A program made the translations under genes and the position numbers. From contig JAJRSR010000042.1 of NCBI GenBank assembly GCA_024278695.1, positions 1-33,654 of the forward strand: a stretch of 33,654 nt of DNA, given 5' to 3'. The notes below the pieces were generated by a model. The model was given only the letters and a program-made list of their open reading frames with translations. It did not search any database and had not been told where the DNA came from. Positions 18,746 to 26,227 of this stretch are shown here, one piece after another (the first letter of the stretch is position 1; the number at the start of each line of letters is the position of its first letter). Source of the stretch: Planctomycetota bacterium (GTDB taxonomy: Bacteria; Planctomycetota; Phycisphaerae; UBA1845).

Positions 18746-19414
18746 CTATCCCACAGTCAGCGGCATCATGCCCGCGCGGACAAGATCTGCGGCACCGGTC
18801 TGCAAGGATGTCGTGAGCTGGTCGGGCGTTTTGTAGACCATGCGGGCACCGGCTTGGGTCAGCCGTTTGATCGAGCATTCTCCGCACGACACGCCGATCA
18901 CGAACAGGTCGGCCGCGTCCGCAGACCGCACCAGGATATCGGACGAGGCCACGACGACCGTGCGGTCATCCTTCTCCGCGAGAACCTTCAACTCCACGGG
19001 GCGACGGCGGGGATTGTCATCGAGCTTCTCGAAACGCGGCGGGGCACCGGACCAATCACGATGGGCCAGCCACCGCTGCCGAGCGTCAATGTTCGACCGC
19101 ACCGTGACGAGTAATAACGATCCAAACCGGCCGAGCTGGCGTAGGAAATCCGCCGTGTCCGCCTGGGGCTCCAACCCGGCCACGGCATCATCCGCTTCGA
19201 CGAGCCGCTCAAACTCGGCATGGTAGGCGGTCAACTTCGCAGCTTTGGCACCGGGCAGAATATCGGCCTCTACGCCTTTGGTGCGCGTCAGGCGGCGAAA
19301 GGTCGGCTCGTCCAGCCGGGACCAGCCCACCACCTGCGCCGCAGCGCGGTGGGCCGTGAAGTACCCAGGCATGACGTCCGCCAAGACGCCGTCAAATTCC
19401 AGAATAAAACGCAC
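18746..19414 (-). CDS. HAD-fold protein with degenerate catalytic motifs
   Basis: The GTG at 19414 is the start, supported by GGGAGGT five to six bases upstream and by motif I lying at the very N-terminus. The 222-aa product begins VRFILEFDGVLADV, the HAD motif I (hhhhDxDGVLxD), but the nucleophilic Asp is Glu6 while Asp8 is kept. Motif II is LLLVTVRSN with Thr104. A Lys at 143 could serve as motif III. The motif IV region reads VVVASSDILVRSADAADL before VIGV, without a normal GDxxxD. A cap of helices lies between 20 and 90. HAD enzymes are usually phosphatases; with Glu as nucleophile and an altered motif IV this one may be inactive or do something else. The gene lies downstream of the acid-free protein gene. 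Confidence 0.75.
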   Translation of the reverse strand: MRFILEFDGVLADVMPGYFTAHRAAAQVVGWSRLDEPTFRRLTRTKGVEADILPGAKAAKLTAYHAEFERLVEADDAVAGLEPQADTADFLRQLGRFGSLLLVTVRSNIDARQRWLAHRDWSGAPPRFEKLDDNPRRRPVELKVLAEKDDRTVVVASSDILVRSADAADLFVIGVSCGECSIKRLTQAGARMVYKTPDQLTTSLQTGAADLVRAGMMPLTVG

Positions 19415-19492
19415 CGCGTACCTCCCTCGATCTGGGTCAGGGTAACGCGGAAACGGCTGCTGGCAATTCGATTGGGATGGGTGTCTACGCCA

Positions 19493-19525
19493 CGAGGCGG
19501 CTCCCGCCAAACGGGAACCGCCTCG
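19493..19525. terminator. Strong hairpin between two minus-strand genes
   Basis: CGAGGCGG (19493-19500) pairs with CCGCCTCG (19518-19525), and after one C/A mismatch TCCCG pairs with CGGGA, leaving the 5-nt loop CCAAA. It sits 62 bases after the stop of the acid-free protein gene and before the HAD-like gene. There is no clear T-run, so it may terminate weakly or protect the 3' end of an abundant mRNA. Confidence 0.5.
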
Positions 19526-19586
19526 ATGGTACACCTGTTGCGTGGCGCGAGCAGCTAGGACGCCCGCACCACGATGATGGCGTTTG

Positions 19587-19988
19587 TTACTTGGGGAACG
19601 TGAAACCGCGACCCTTGCAGGTCGGGCTCGTGGCGACCATGAAGTTACCGCTCTTCGTGCGGCAGACGGCCTTGATGCTGGTCTTGCCGAACTTCTTGCA
19701 GAGGATGGTCTTACAGGAAGCCGGGCTGGCCGTCTTCGTGCTGAAGTTGCAGTTGGCGGTCTTCGCCCACTTGGCCACTTGGTTGCAGCTAACGGTCTGG
19801 ACGATCGCGCCCTTGTTGATCCAATTCGCGAAGCTGTTCAGCGTCGAGGGCTTGGGACGGGTGAAGTTACCGGTCGTCGCCTTGGCCTGGTTGCAGAGGG
19901 TCTTAAACGAGCTGATCTTGTACTGGAACGCCTTGCAGACATTCGTGTACGTCGCCTTACCGCTGGTGGTCTTGCCATTCGTAGCCAT
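19587..19988 (-). CDS. Basic Cys/Lys/Thr-rich protein without acidic residues
   Basis: ATG 19988 follows GGAGAG by about 8 bases. The 133-aa product contains no Asp and no Glu, with 19 Lys, 3 Arg and 8 Cys, giving a charge near +22. All 19 Lys codons are AAG, Ile is always ATC and Phe nearly always TTC, which indicates high expression. There is no signal peptide or membrane segment. Two segments, LCNQAKATTGNF and SCNQVAKWAKTANCNF, look like divergent repeats. The composition suggests binding of nucleic acid or another polyanion, perhaps with metal- or disulfide-linked Cys; this is inference, and I do not recognise the family. It has a 450-base upstream region and stands as a single transcription unit. 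Confidence 0.8.
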   Translation of the reverse strand: MATNGKTTSGKATYTNVCKAFQYKISSFKTLCNQAKATTGNFTRPKPSTLNSFANWINKGAIVQTVSCNQVAKWAKTANCNFSTKTASPASCKTILCKKFGKTSIKAVCRTKSGNFMVATSPTCKGRGFTFPK

Positions 19989-20438
19989 TTGTGTCTCTCC
20001 AAAGAATAAACAGACTGTCCTAAAATTCGTTCGTCTTTGCCGGCCACTACACCGACGCCGAGTACATCGGACCGCGTTGAAGCGTTCTTGAGAAAACCAG
20101 TGGCTCCGTGTACGCCGACTTTAGAAGTTCCGAGGGAAAATTCGGACTAATTGCAAGGCTTACGCCCGGTTCGCGTCTGTTACTTTTCAGACTCTGAATG
20201 ACACAAAAACCACCGTTTTCATGCAATTATCGTTGATTCGGGGCGTTTCGGCTTGAACCCATCAGCCCCGAATATGTAACGATCACGCTGGATCACCGAA
20301 GCTCAAGACCCATCGCAACAAACGGTGAAAATAATTCAAAAAAAACAGAAAAACATCGCGTCGAGACAATACATCACTGCGCGGGAGCGGCGATTGATAC
20401 GACAACCGCGCCGGAAAACAACCCGGCGACACGACGAA
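19989..20438. other. Long AT-rich region upstream of the acid-free protein gene
   Basis: The 450 bases between the sigma-factor stop and the next minus-strand gene hold no supported ORF. They contain a perfect 9-bp inverted repeat ATTCGGGGC/GCCCCGAAT (20236-20244 with 20265-20273), an A-rich run at 20338-20354 that becomes a T-run in leftward transcripts, and a small hairpin CGCCGG/CCGGCG (20409-20428) just after the sigma-factor stop. The first two may be an operator and a terminator, respectively. No clear promoter for the downstream gene was identified. Confidence 0.45.
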
Positions 20439-21014
20439 CTAATCCGTATCAAGTAGAGACGCATACTCACGAAGCAACCGCATACCCTCGAAGATTCGTG
20501 ACTTGACGACACCCTCTGTGAGATCAAGAACTTCAGCGATTTCGGCCCGCGATAGGTCTTCCACATAGCGTAACCGCAGCACCTCACTTTGCTCCGGCGA
20601 TAACGCCTCGACCAGTTTCGATAGAGACGAGCGCATTTCGGACTTGACCAACCTTGTCAGATGACCAGTGAGCACCTCTTGGACCTCCGATTCGGCCACA
20701 ATCGCCTGACCATCCACTCGATTGGCCCGCGCACGAAGCATATTCAGGCAAACGTTGCGGGCAATCTTATAGAGCCAGGGGCGGAAGAACGCCGGAACGC
20801 CGTCGGCCACGAGCACGCGATAGCAGATCTCCTGCCAGGCGTCCTCGGACTCCTCCGTCCGGCCCAAGTACCCCCAACAGAACCGCTGCACCGGTTCGCC
20901 ATACAACTCATTAAGCAGCGCCCCGGCTGCGGCATCGCCATTGCGAAGATGCTCGACCAGCGCGGCCGTTCGCTCATCGGACTCGGTTTGACCAGATCGG
21001 CTCACCTTCGGCAA
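20439..21014 (-). CDS. ECF-type sigma-70 family RNA polymerase sigma factor
   Basis: The 191-aa product has sigma region 2 (about 30-95: LNELYGEPVQRFCWGYLG, EDAWQEICYRVL, the RPWLYKIARNVCLNMLR helix) and region 4 (about 138-182: LSPEQSEVLRLRYVEDLS, then an HTH with EIAEVLDLTEGVVKSRIF). Regions 1 and 3 are absent, as in ECF sigma factors, which direct RNA polymerase to a small regulon. The longest start is TTG 21014, but GGAG is almost touching it; GTG 21005, 11 bases after GGAG, may be the real start. It lies 113 bases downstream of a kinase gene with an anti-sigma-like zinc motif, so the two probably form one regulatory pair. Confidence 0.9.
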   Translation of the reverse strand: MPKVSRSGQTESDERTAALVEHLRNGDAAAGALLNELYGEPVQRFCWGYLGRTEESEDAWQEICYRVLVADGVPAFFRPWLYKIARNVCLNMLRARANRVDGQAIVAESEVQEVLTGHLTRLVKSEMRSSLSKLVEALSPEQSEVLRLRYVEDLSRAEIAEVLDLTEGVVKSRIFEGMRLLREYASLLDTD

Positions 21015-21127
21015 CGCTCCACACAGCTACGATGGCACCTATAACCTATAACACACGCCAAAGCGATTCGACGGACACTTTTTCATTTTTTTTCGACGTC
21101 GCGCCCTGGACGATCACAAAACCTGAA

Positions 21128-22723
21128 TCATTGGGAGGGGAGGGAAGGTGCGCCGCTTCTCAATTCCTGTGACTCCGCGTCAGTTTCGTCCGTCGCGTCT
21201 TCGACTTCCCAAGATGCGTACAGATCGCGTAGTAACGCCGACGCCTCATCCAACTTGTCGCGCGGCACCTTCGACATGTTCCGGAATGCTTCGATCGCAT
21301 CCAGAAGCAGCGTCTCCGCCTCCGATTCCTCCGCCTCGGACCGTTTGTCACGGGAAAGCAGCACGCCAGCCAGCCCGACCATGGCCGGAGCCGATCGAGC
21401 ATCAAGCTCCTGACGCCGAAACGTGGCCAAGGCGCTTCGATAACGGCGCTCCGCCTCCCGTAAATTGCGTAGTCCGGGCTGTGCGGCCAACACCTCAGCG
21501 AGACGCCTCTCCGTCGCCGCCGTGGCCAGTGCTTGGATTCGGTCGGCGCGAGTCAAGGCCTTGGCCCGTTCGGCATCGAGGCTGCTGTAGGCGGCCGACG
21601 ACACCCCAACGAACGTGATCAGCGCCACCACAGAAACCGTCACCGCAACATGCCGTGTGATCCACTTCCTGAGTTGATAGGTCAAACTGGGCGGACGGGC
21701 GTGAATCGGCTCGTTCAAGAGGTACCGCGTAATATCGTCGGACAACGCGGCCGCCCCCTGGTAGCGGCGGCCTCGCTCCTTCTCCAAGGCCTTCATGGTG
21801 ATCGTTTCCAAGTCGCCGCGTAGGGAACGATCAAACTGGGACGGGCGTTCGGGGATCTCCTCGCAGATCACACGGACGGCCTCATGAATAGCCGCACGAG
21901 ACACGGCCGTCGGCAGGTGGTCCGTGAGCAGTTCGTAGAGGATAACGCCTAACGAATAAACATCGCTACGCACGTCGATTTCATCGGCGGCCCCCCGTGC
22001 CTCTTCCGGGCTCATGTAGGGCAGCGTTCCCATCAGACGCCCCACTTCGTTGAGCGTCGTCATGGGTGCTCCATCATTATCGGTAATTCGAGCAAGGCCG
22101 AAATCCAGCACCTTCGGCGCGCCGTCGGCATCAACGAGGATATTTGAAGGCTTCAAGTCTCGATGGATCACACCGCGTTGGTGGGCGTAATGGATGGCCT
22201 CACACAACCGAACAAAAAGCTGCAAACGCTCCGACAACGGTGTCGCACGCCGCCGAACATAGCTTAACAGCGGCTCACCCTGAACCAATTCCATCACAAA
22301 GTAGGGCTGGCCGTCCGACGTGCGCCCGGCTTCATAGACCGCCGCAATGGAAGGATGCTTGAGCCGGCCAAGAATCTGAGCCTCGCGCTCAAACAGCTTC
22401 ACGCGGTAGCCGTCCACATTTCCACCGCTTCGGACCACCTTGATCGCGACACGCCGTTTGGTGGCCGGCTGCTCACCCTCATACACAATCCCCATACCGC
22501 CCTGCCCAAGCCTACGGTGAATCTCGTAGGGGCCGATTCGACCAGGCATAGGCAAATCGGGTGGTCGAGCCGCCTGAGACACGGCCGAGACACCAAGCCG
22601 AAAATCGGCCGCCCGGGCTTGGCAAAGCTCGCAATGGGCCAGATGTTCGGTCACATCCGGTGCCTCGCGATCCAGACCGCTCCAGAGCTCCTCTTCCGTC
22701 AGTTCACAGCTACGCACAGCCAT
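21128..22723 (-). CDS. Membrane Ser/Thr protein kinase with N-terminal anti-sigma-type zinc finger
   Basis: ATG 22723 follows GAGGCAGGA. The 531-aa protein starts with a short helical domain holding His27-x3-Cys31-x2-Cys34, the zinc pattern of anti-sigma (ZAS) domains. A complete Hanks-type kinase follows: G-loop GQGGMG (73-78), Lys95, Glu113, HRDLKPSN (187-194), DFG (207-209), SPE (238-240) and DVYSLGV (254-260). One membrane segment (about 359-379) separates it from a C-terminal helical, coiled-coil/TPR-like region with many Glu, Arg and Ala. By topology the zinc finger and kinase lie in the cytoplasm and the tail outside. The sigma factor gene is directly downstream, so this protein probably binds or phosphorylates it in response to a signal; that link is inferred from context. 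Confidence 0.92.
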   Translation of the reverse strand: MAVRSCELTEEELWSGLDREAPDVTEHLAHCELCQARAADFRLGVSAVSQAARPPDLPMPGRIGPYEIHRRLGQGGMGIVYEGEQPATKRRVAIKVVRSGGNVDGYRVKLFEREAQILGRLKHPSIAAVYEAGRTSDGQPYFVMELVQGEPLLSYVRRRATPLSERLQLFVRLCEAIHYAHQRGVIHRDLKPSNILVDADGAPKVLDFGLARITDNDGAPMTTLNEVGRLMGTLPYMSPEEARGAADEIDVRSDVYSLGVILYELLTDHLPTAVSRAAIHEAVRVICEEIPERPSQFDRSLRGDLETITMKALEKERGRRYQGAAALSDDITRYLLNEPIHARPPSLTYQLRKWITRHVAVTVSVVALITFVGVSSAAYSSLDAERAKALTRADRIQALATAATERRLAEVLAAQPGLRNLREAERRYRSALATFRRQELDARSAPAMVGLAGVLLSRDKRSEAEESEAETLLLDAIEAFRNMSKVPRDKLDEASALLRDLYASWEVEDATDETDAESQELRSGAPSLPSQ

Positions 22724-22739
22724 TCCTGCCTCGCTACGC

Positions 22740-22786
22740 TTTTCGCGGGGGTCTTCCGTTACGGAAGCGGCCCTCGCTTGCGAAAA
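22740..22786 (-). promoter_or_regulatory. Extended hairpin in the kinase 5' leader
   Basis: TTTTCGC (22740-22746) pairs with GCGAAAA (22780-22786), and inside it a perfect palindrome CTTCCG-TTA-CGGAAG spans 22753-22767. It ends 17 bases upstream of the kinase start. It could be a DNA operator for a dimeric regulator or an RNA structure masking the ribosome site. Confidence 0.4.
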
Positions 22787-23174
22787 ACCACCGTTTCATC
22801 TATCATATCGCGGGTTGCGGGGGGGTAGCCCTCTGTGGAAAAGTTTTTTTTAGATTTTGTCCGTCGCCGGGCCGTTTGATGTGTTGTATAGGTAGACGGC
22901 GGTGTGCGGCTGGCTGAAAAGCCGCTGTGTTTTGCGATCGCACAAAGCCAGCGATGCTCGCTAGGCTTCGATGCTCGCTAGGCTTCTTGGGCTGAGCGAA
23001 GATTTTTCCGAGATGGCGATCGACGGCAACGGTGGTTTGATTAGACTGAAAAATTCGGGCTGGCGCGTGCTGGCGGATTCAGGCTGGCGCATGCCGAGCT
23101 CATTGACTCGGCGCTGATTGATTCGGCTTTGGCGTCGCAGGGCGGCGTCCCGAACAAACTTAGGAGACCAGGTA
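22787..23174. other. Divergent intergenic region with short tandem repeats
   Basis: No gene is supported here. A T-run lies at 22842-22851. Two perfect head-to-tail copies of CGATGCTCGCTAGGCTT fill 22952-22985. Two near-copies of an 18-mer (ATTCGGGCTGGCGCGTGC and ATTCAGGCTGGCGCATGC) lie at 23053-23070 and 23077-23094, 24 bases apart. AGGAG (23162-23166) is the ribosome site of the next gene. The repeats may bind a regulator or be replication slippage products. Confidence 0.5.
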
Positions 23175-24332
23175 ATGTTGAATGGAACGGTAAGACGAAG
23201 CGGGCCACGCTACGGCGCGTTCACGCTGATTGAGCTCTTGGTGGTGATCGCAATCATCGCCCTCTTGATCTCGATCCTGCTCCCATCGCTCGATGCGGCA
23301 CGGCGTCAGGCCAAGCAGAACGCCTGCCTCGCCCACATCAAGGGCGTCGCGACGAGTAGCCGCGTCTATGAGGCGGATGACCCGAGTGGCTGGGGCATCC
23401 CGGTTCACCCCAAACAGTATGACCAGTGTCGTGGCGGAGGCGGTGGCGGGCTCTGTTCGACGCCGTCGTTTGTCGGCGCGTACGAGTGGGGCGGAAAATC
23501 CGGCGTGGGTCGTCCCGGCTATGAAAACTTTCCAGGTGAGCTTGGCAGTAAATACGGCACCTTCATCGGATTCGGGCCGGCAACGCGACCCATGAATGCC
23601 ATCCTTTATAAAGGAGGCTTCACAGACGCATGGGCGTCTGCTGAAGGGTTCGATCGTTTTCAGGCACAACGAGATACAACACTGGAACTCGACCTGTTCA
23701 AGTGTCCGGGCGACAACGGCCCGCCGCGTGGGGGACACTGCCAAGACTGGATCGATAACTCCGAACAGTCCTCCTATGACCACTTTGGAAACAGCTACGC
23801 CGCCAACATCTTCATGGTTGGCGCTAACGGCGGAGCGCTTCCAGGGTTGGCGTCAGGTGAAATGGGTAGTAACTCGCCCTACCTACGCCCGATTTCGCGT
23901 GTCCCCACACCCGCCAGAACCTTGTACTACGAAGAGAATATCGGTCGCTGGGCATGGGCCGCCAAGGCCGACCTACCGGAATGCGTTGGAGTTATCGGTG
24001 GCGACGGCGTGGATCCGGGTCCAACCAAAACCATTGGCGGATGGCATGGCAGGGACTGGACTTACAACCGCGCGTTCGTTGATGCTCACGGCGAATATCA
24101 AAGGATCTATATCGAGGGAACCGAGAACAGCGAAGGCTACGCTAACCACTACCGTTCCGAATGGATCGATCTCACTGTTGCGAACGCTCAAGATCAAACT
24201 GATCGGTGCGTTATTGTCCGTGGTGACGGTTGGCAGAAGGACACACGACCGGCTCCCTATCTCAGAACCGGCTTGCTCTCTTCCGGCGTCGGCCGTCCGT
24301 CGTATGAGGATTGCGTGAATCAGGGACAGTAA
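23175..24332 (+). CDS. Prepilin-like protein with N-terminal cleavage/methylation motif
   Basis: ATG 23175 follows AGGAG by 8 bases and places the type IV prepilin motif 16 residues in. The 385-aa protein has a basic leader ([12 protein letters not shown]), then [20 protein letters not shown] with the conserved Glu, and a long extracellular domain rich in Gly, Tyr and aromatic residues (for example the [15 protein letters not shown] loop and [15 protein letters not shown]). Such proteins are processed by prepilin peptidase and join pilus or type II secretion-like fibres; planctomycetes have many, often single. The residue before FTLIEL is Ala rather than the usual Gly. No other pilus gene is nearby. 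It ends at a strong terminator. Confidence 0.85.
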   Translation: MLNGTVRRSGPRYGAFTLIELLVVIAIIALLISILLPSLDAARRQAKQNACLAHIKGVATSSRVYEADDPSGWGIPVHPKQYDQCRGGGGGGLCSTPSFVGAYEWGGKSGVGRPGYENFPGELGSKYGTFIGFGPATRPMNAILYKGGFTDAWASAEGFDRFQAQRDTTLELDLFKCPGDNGPPRGGHCQDWIDNSEQSSYDHFGNSYAANIFMVGANGGALPGLASGEMGSNSPYLRPISRVPTPARTLYYEENIGRWAWAAKADLPECVGVIGGDGVDPGPTKTIGGWHGRDWTYNRAFVDAHGEYQRIYIEGTENSEGYANHYRSEWIDLTVANAQDQTDRCVIVRGDGWQKDTRPAPYLRTGLLSSGVGRPSYEDCVNQGQ

Positions 24333-24383
24333 TGCCCTTTTGGCATCAGTGCGTTGCAGTAGCAGCACTTGTAAATCACAAAG

Positions 24384-24417
24384 CACCGTCAACCTGTCCG
24401 GTTGGCGGTGTTTTTTT
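24384..24417 (+). terminator. Rho-independent terminator of the prepilin-like gene
   Basis: CACCGTCAACC (24384-24394) pairs with GGTTGGCGGTG (24400-24410), with a single G-T wobble and a 5-nt loop, followed by seven T (24411-24417). It starts 52 bases after the stop codon. Confidence 0.85.
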
Positions 24418-24489
24418 ACGTCCTGCGTCAAACCCAACGCTTGTGGGTGTCGTGTCGAACCCATTCATGGCTAACCCGGTATAGGCACT

Positions 24490-26196
24490 ATGCCCCCCCA
24501 CCACCCCATTAAACCTAGCGTACGGACCGACGCTCGAACGATGCTCGTCGTTGCGGCTGCGAGCGTAGCACTAGTGGGCATCGCCTTTCATGCCGCACTA
24601 TCCGGTAGCTTCGTATGGGATGACCTGCAAATCATCTACTGGAACGAGGCCTACCGGGGGTTCAGCGCCAACAGCCTACATTGGATGTTCACCACCACTT
24701 ATGGCGGTCACTACCAACCCCTAACTTGGCTCAGTTATTCGGTGGATGACAGGCTTTGGGGCGTGGACGACGCGTTCGGATTTCATCTGACCAACCTTGC
24801 CCTTCATGCGACCACCGGCGTGATTGTCTTCCATCTTTCGTGGCAGCTATTGGCCAGCGCGGGGCACCACGACACTGTACCAGCCCATTGGGTCGGAGCC
24901 TTCGTGGCTGGCACCTTTTTCCTCATTCATCCGCTCCGCGTGGAGTCTGTCGCTTGGGCCACGGAGCGCCGAGACCTGCTCAGCGCACTCTTCCTAACGA
25001 TCAGCGTATTATTCTATGTCCGTCGGCTAACAGCAGACGATCTCGCAACGCGGCGGCGATATTTGGCGGCGTCTGTCGCGGTTTATGTATTATCGCTGCT
25101 ATCCAAGGCAACCGGCATGACACTTCCCGTGGTCCTGCTGATCCTAGACACCTACCCGTTTCGTAGGTTCACCGGAAGCTGTCAAATACCCGAGCGACGA
25201 AACGTCATCTTCGAGAAGGTTTGGTACGTGGTCCCTGCGACACTGACCGCTTGGCTCGCGGCAACGGCGCAGTCACAGGCCGGGGCGATGTGGACCCTGT
25301 CCGAACACCCCCTATCGCTGCGTATCGGTCAGGCATTCTACGGGTTGGCGTTCTATCCATTCAAAACGCTTTGGCCTACTAACTTGGTGCCACTCTACGA
25401 GCAATCACCTGACGCCACGATGATCAACAGCGCTAACGTTATCGCGGCCGTCGTCGTCCTTGGCCTGAGCGTCCTCTTATGGACCCACCGTAAGCGTCTA
25501 CCGGCACTGCTAGCCGCCTGGGCGGCGTATCTGGTTCTCGTATCCCCCATGCTGGGGCTGGCGCAAAGCGGACCGCAGGTCGTGGCCGATCGGTATAGCT
25601 ATGTGTCGTGCCTGCCACTGACGATGCTGTTAGGGGCGGGGTTCCAACGGATCTGGATCAGCCGCCGCAATATTCGACCGATGCTCGTGATCTCATCGTT
25701 GGCGATCGGCGTGGTTCTTGTCGAGATGACACAAGCCCAAACGAAGGTATGGCGTGACCCACTCACGCTCTGGACAACGACGCTCGAACGCGCACCCGAT
25801 ACGCCCAGTGCCCACGCCGCGCTCGGCGCTATTCACTACAATCGTGGTGACTACGAACGATCACGTGAACACAGTTTGGCTGCACTGAAAATACTCCCAG
25901 GCAACCGCTCGGCCCACGTCGCGCTGGCCAAGGCCTCGCTTGCCTTAGCCGATGGTACCACAGCAGAGCATGCCTTCCGCACGGCATTGGATATCACGGC
26001 AGCACTCAAGCAAACAGATCTTGATTCGATGATGGGGCTGGCTGAATCGCTCGCACAACAATCACAGTGGGATGAGGCTGAAGCGCTTGACCGATCGCTC
26101 CTTGCCAACCCACCGCGGGCATTGACCGCCGCCGAACAAGTAGCCATTGAGGCGGCTTTGCATCGCCATACCAACAAGCAACTCGCGGCAGACTGA
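24490..26196 (+). CDS. TMTC-like GT-C family membrane glycosyltransferase with C-terminal TPRs
   Basis: The 568-aa protein starts with one membrane helix (about 18-40) followed by SFVWDDLQII, the Asp-Asp loop typical of GT-C enzymes. Another signature of TMTC-type proteins is HPLRVESVAWATERRDLLSA (about 143-162). Several further membrane helices follow to about residue 415, then TPR-like helices (about 435-560: AHAALGAIHYNRGDYERSREH, AHVALAKASLALADG). Eukaryotic TMTCs O-mannosylate secreted proteins using lipid-linked mannose; the bacterial relatives are mostly uncharacterised. With so many exported proteins nearby, a role in glycosylating them is possible but not shown. The start at 24490 has only a weak AGG; ATG 24541 is an alternative. 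It converges with arcC after 31 bases. Confidence 0.8.
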   Translation: MPPHHPIKPSVRTDARTMLVVAAASVALVGIAFHAALSGSFVWDDLQIIYWNEAYRGFSANSLHWMFTTTYGGHYQPLTWLSYSVDDRLWGVDDAFGFHLTNLALHATTGVIVFHLSWQLLASAGHHDTVPAHWVGAFVAGTFFLIHPLRVESVAWATERRDLLSALFLTISVLFYVRRLTADDLATRRRYLAASVAVYVLSLLSKATGMTLPVVLLILDTYPFRRFTGSCQIPERRNVIFEKVWYVVPATLTAWLAATAQSQAGAMWTLSEHPLSLRIGQAFYGLAFYPFKTLWPTNLVPLYEQSPDATMINSANVIAAVVVLGLSVLLWTHRKRLPALLAAWAAYLVLVSPMLGLAQSGPQVVADRYSYVSCLPLTMLLGAGFQRIWISRRNIRPMLVISSLAIGVVLVEMTQAQTKVWRDPLTLWTTTLERAPDTPSAHAALGAIHYNRGDYERSREHSLAALKILPGNRSAHVALAKASLALADGTTAEHAFRTALDITAALKQTDLDSMMGLAESLAQQSQWDEAEALDRSLLANPPRALTAAEQVAIEAALHRHTNKQLAAD

Positions 26197-26227
26197 CGAA
26201 CGCACGCAGGAGAGGAGAAGCGCCGCG

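Noticed and set aside
19477-20091. Plus-strand frames opposite the acid-free protein gene
   Set aside because: Two other frames are open here because the minus-strand gene avoids certain codons. Only the minus frame has a ribosome site and the AAG/ATC/TTC codon bias of a real, highly expressed gene.
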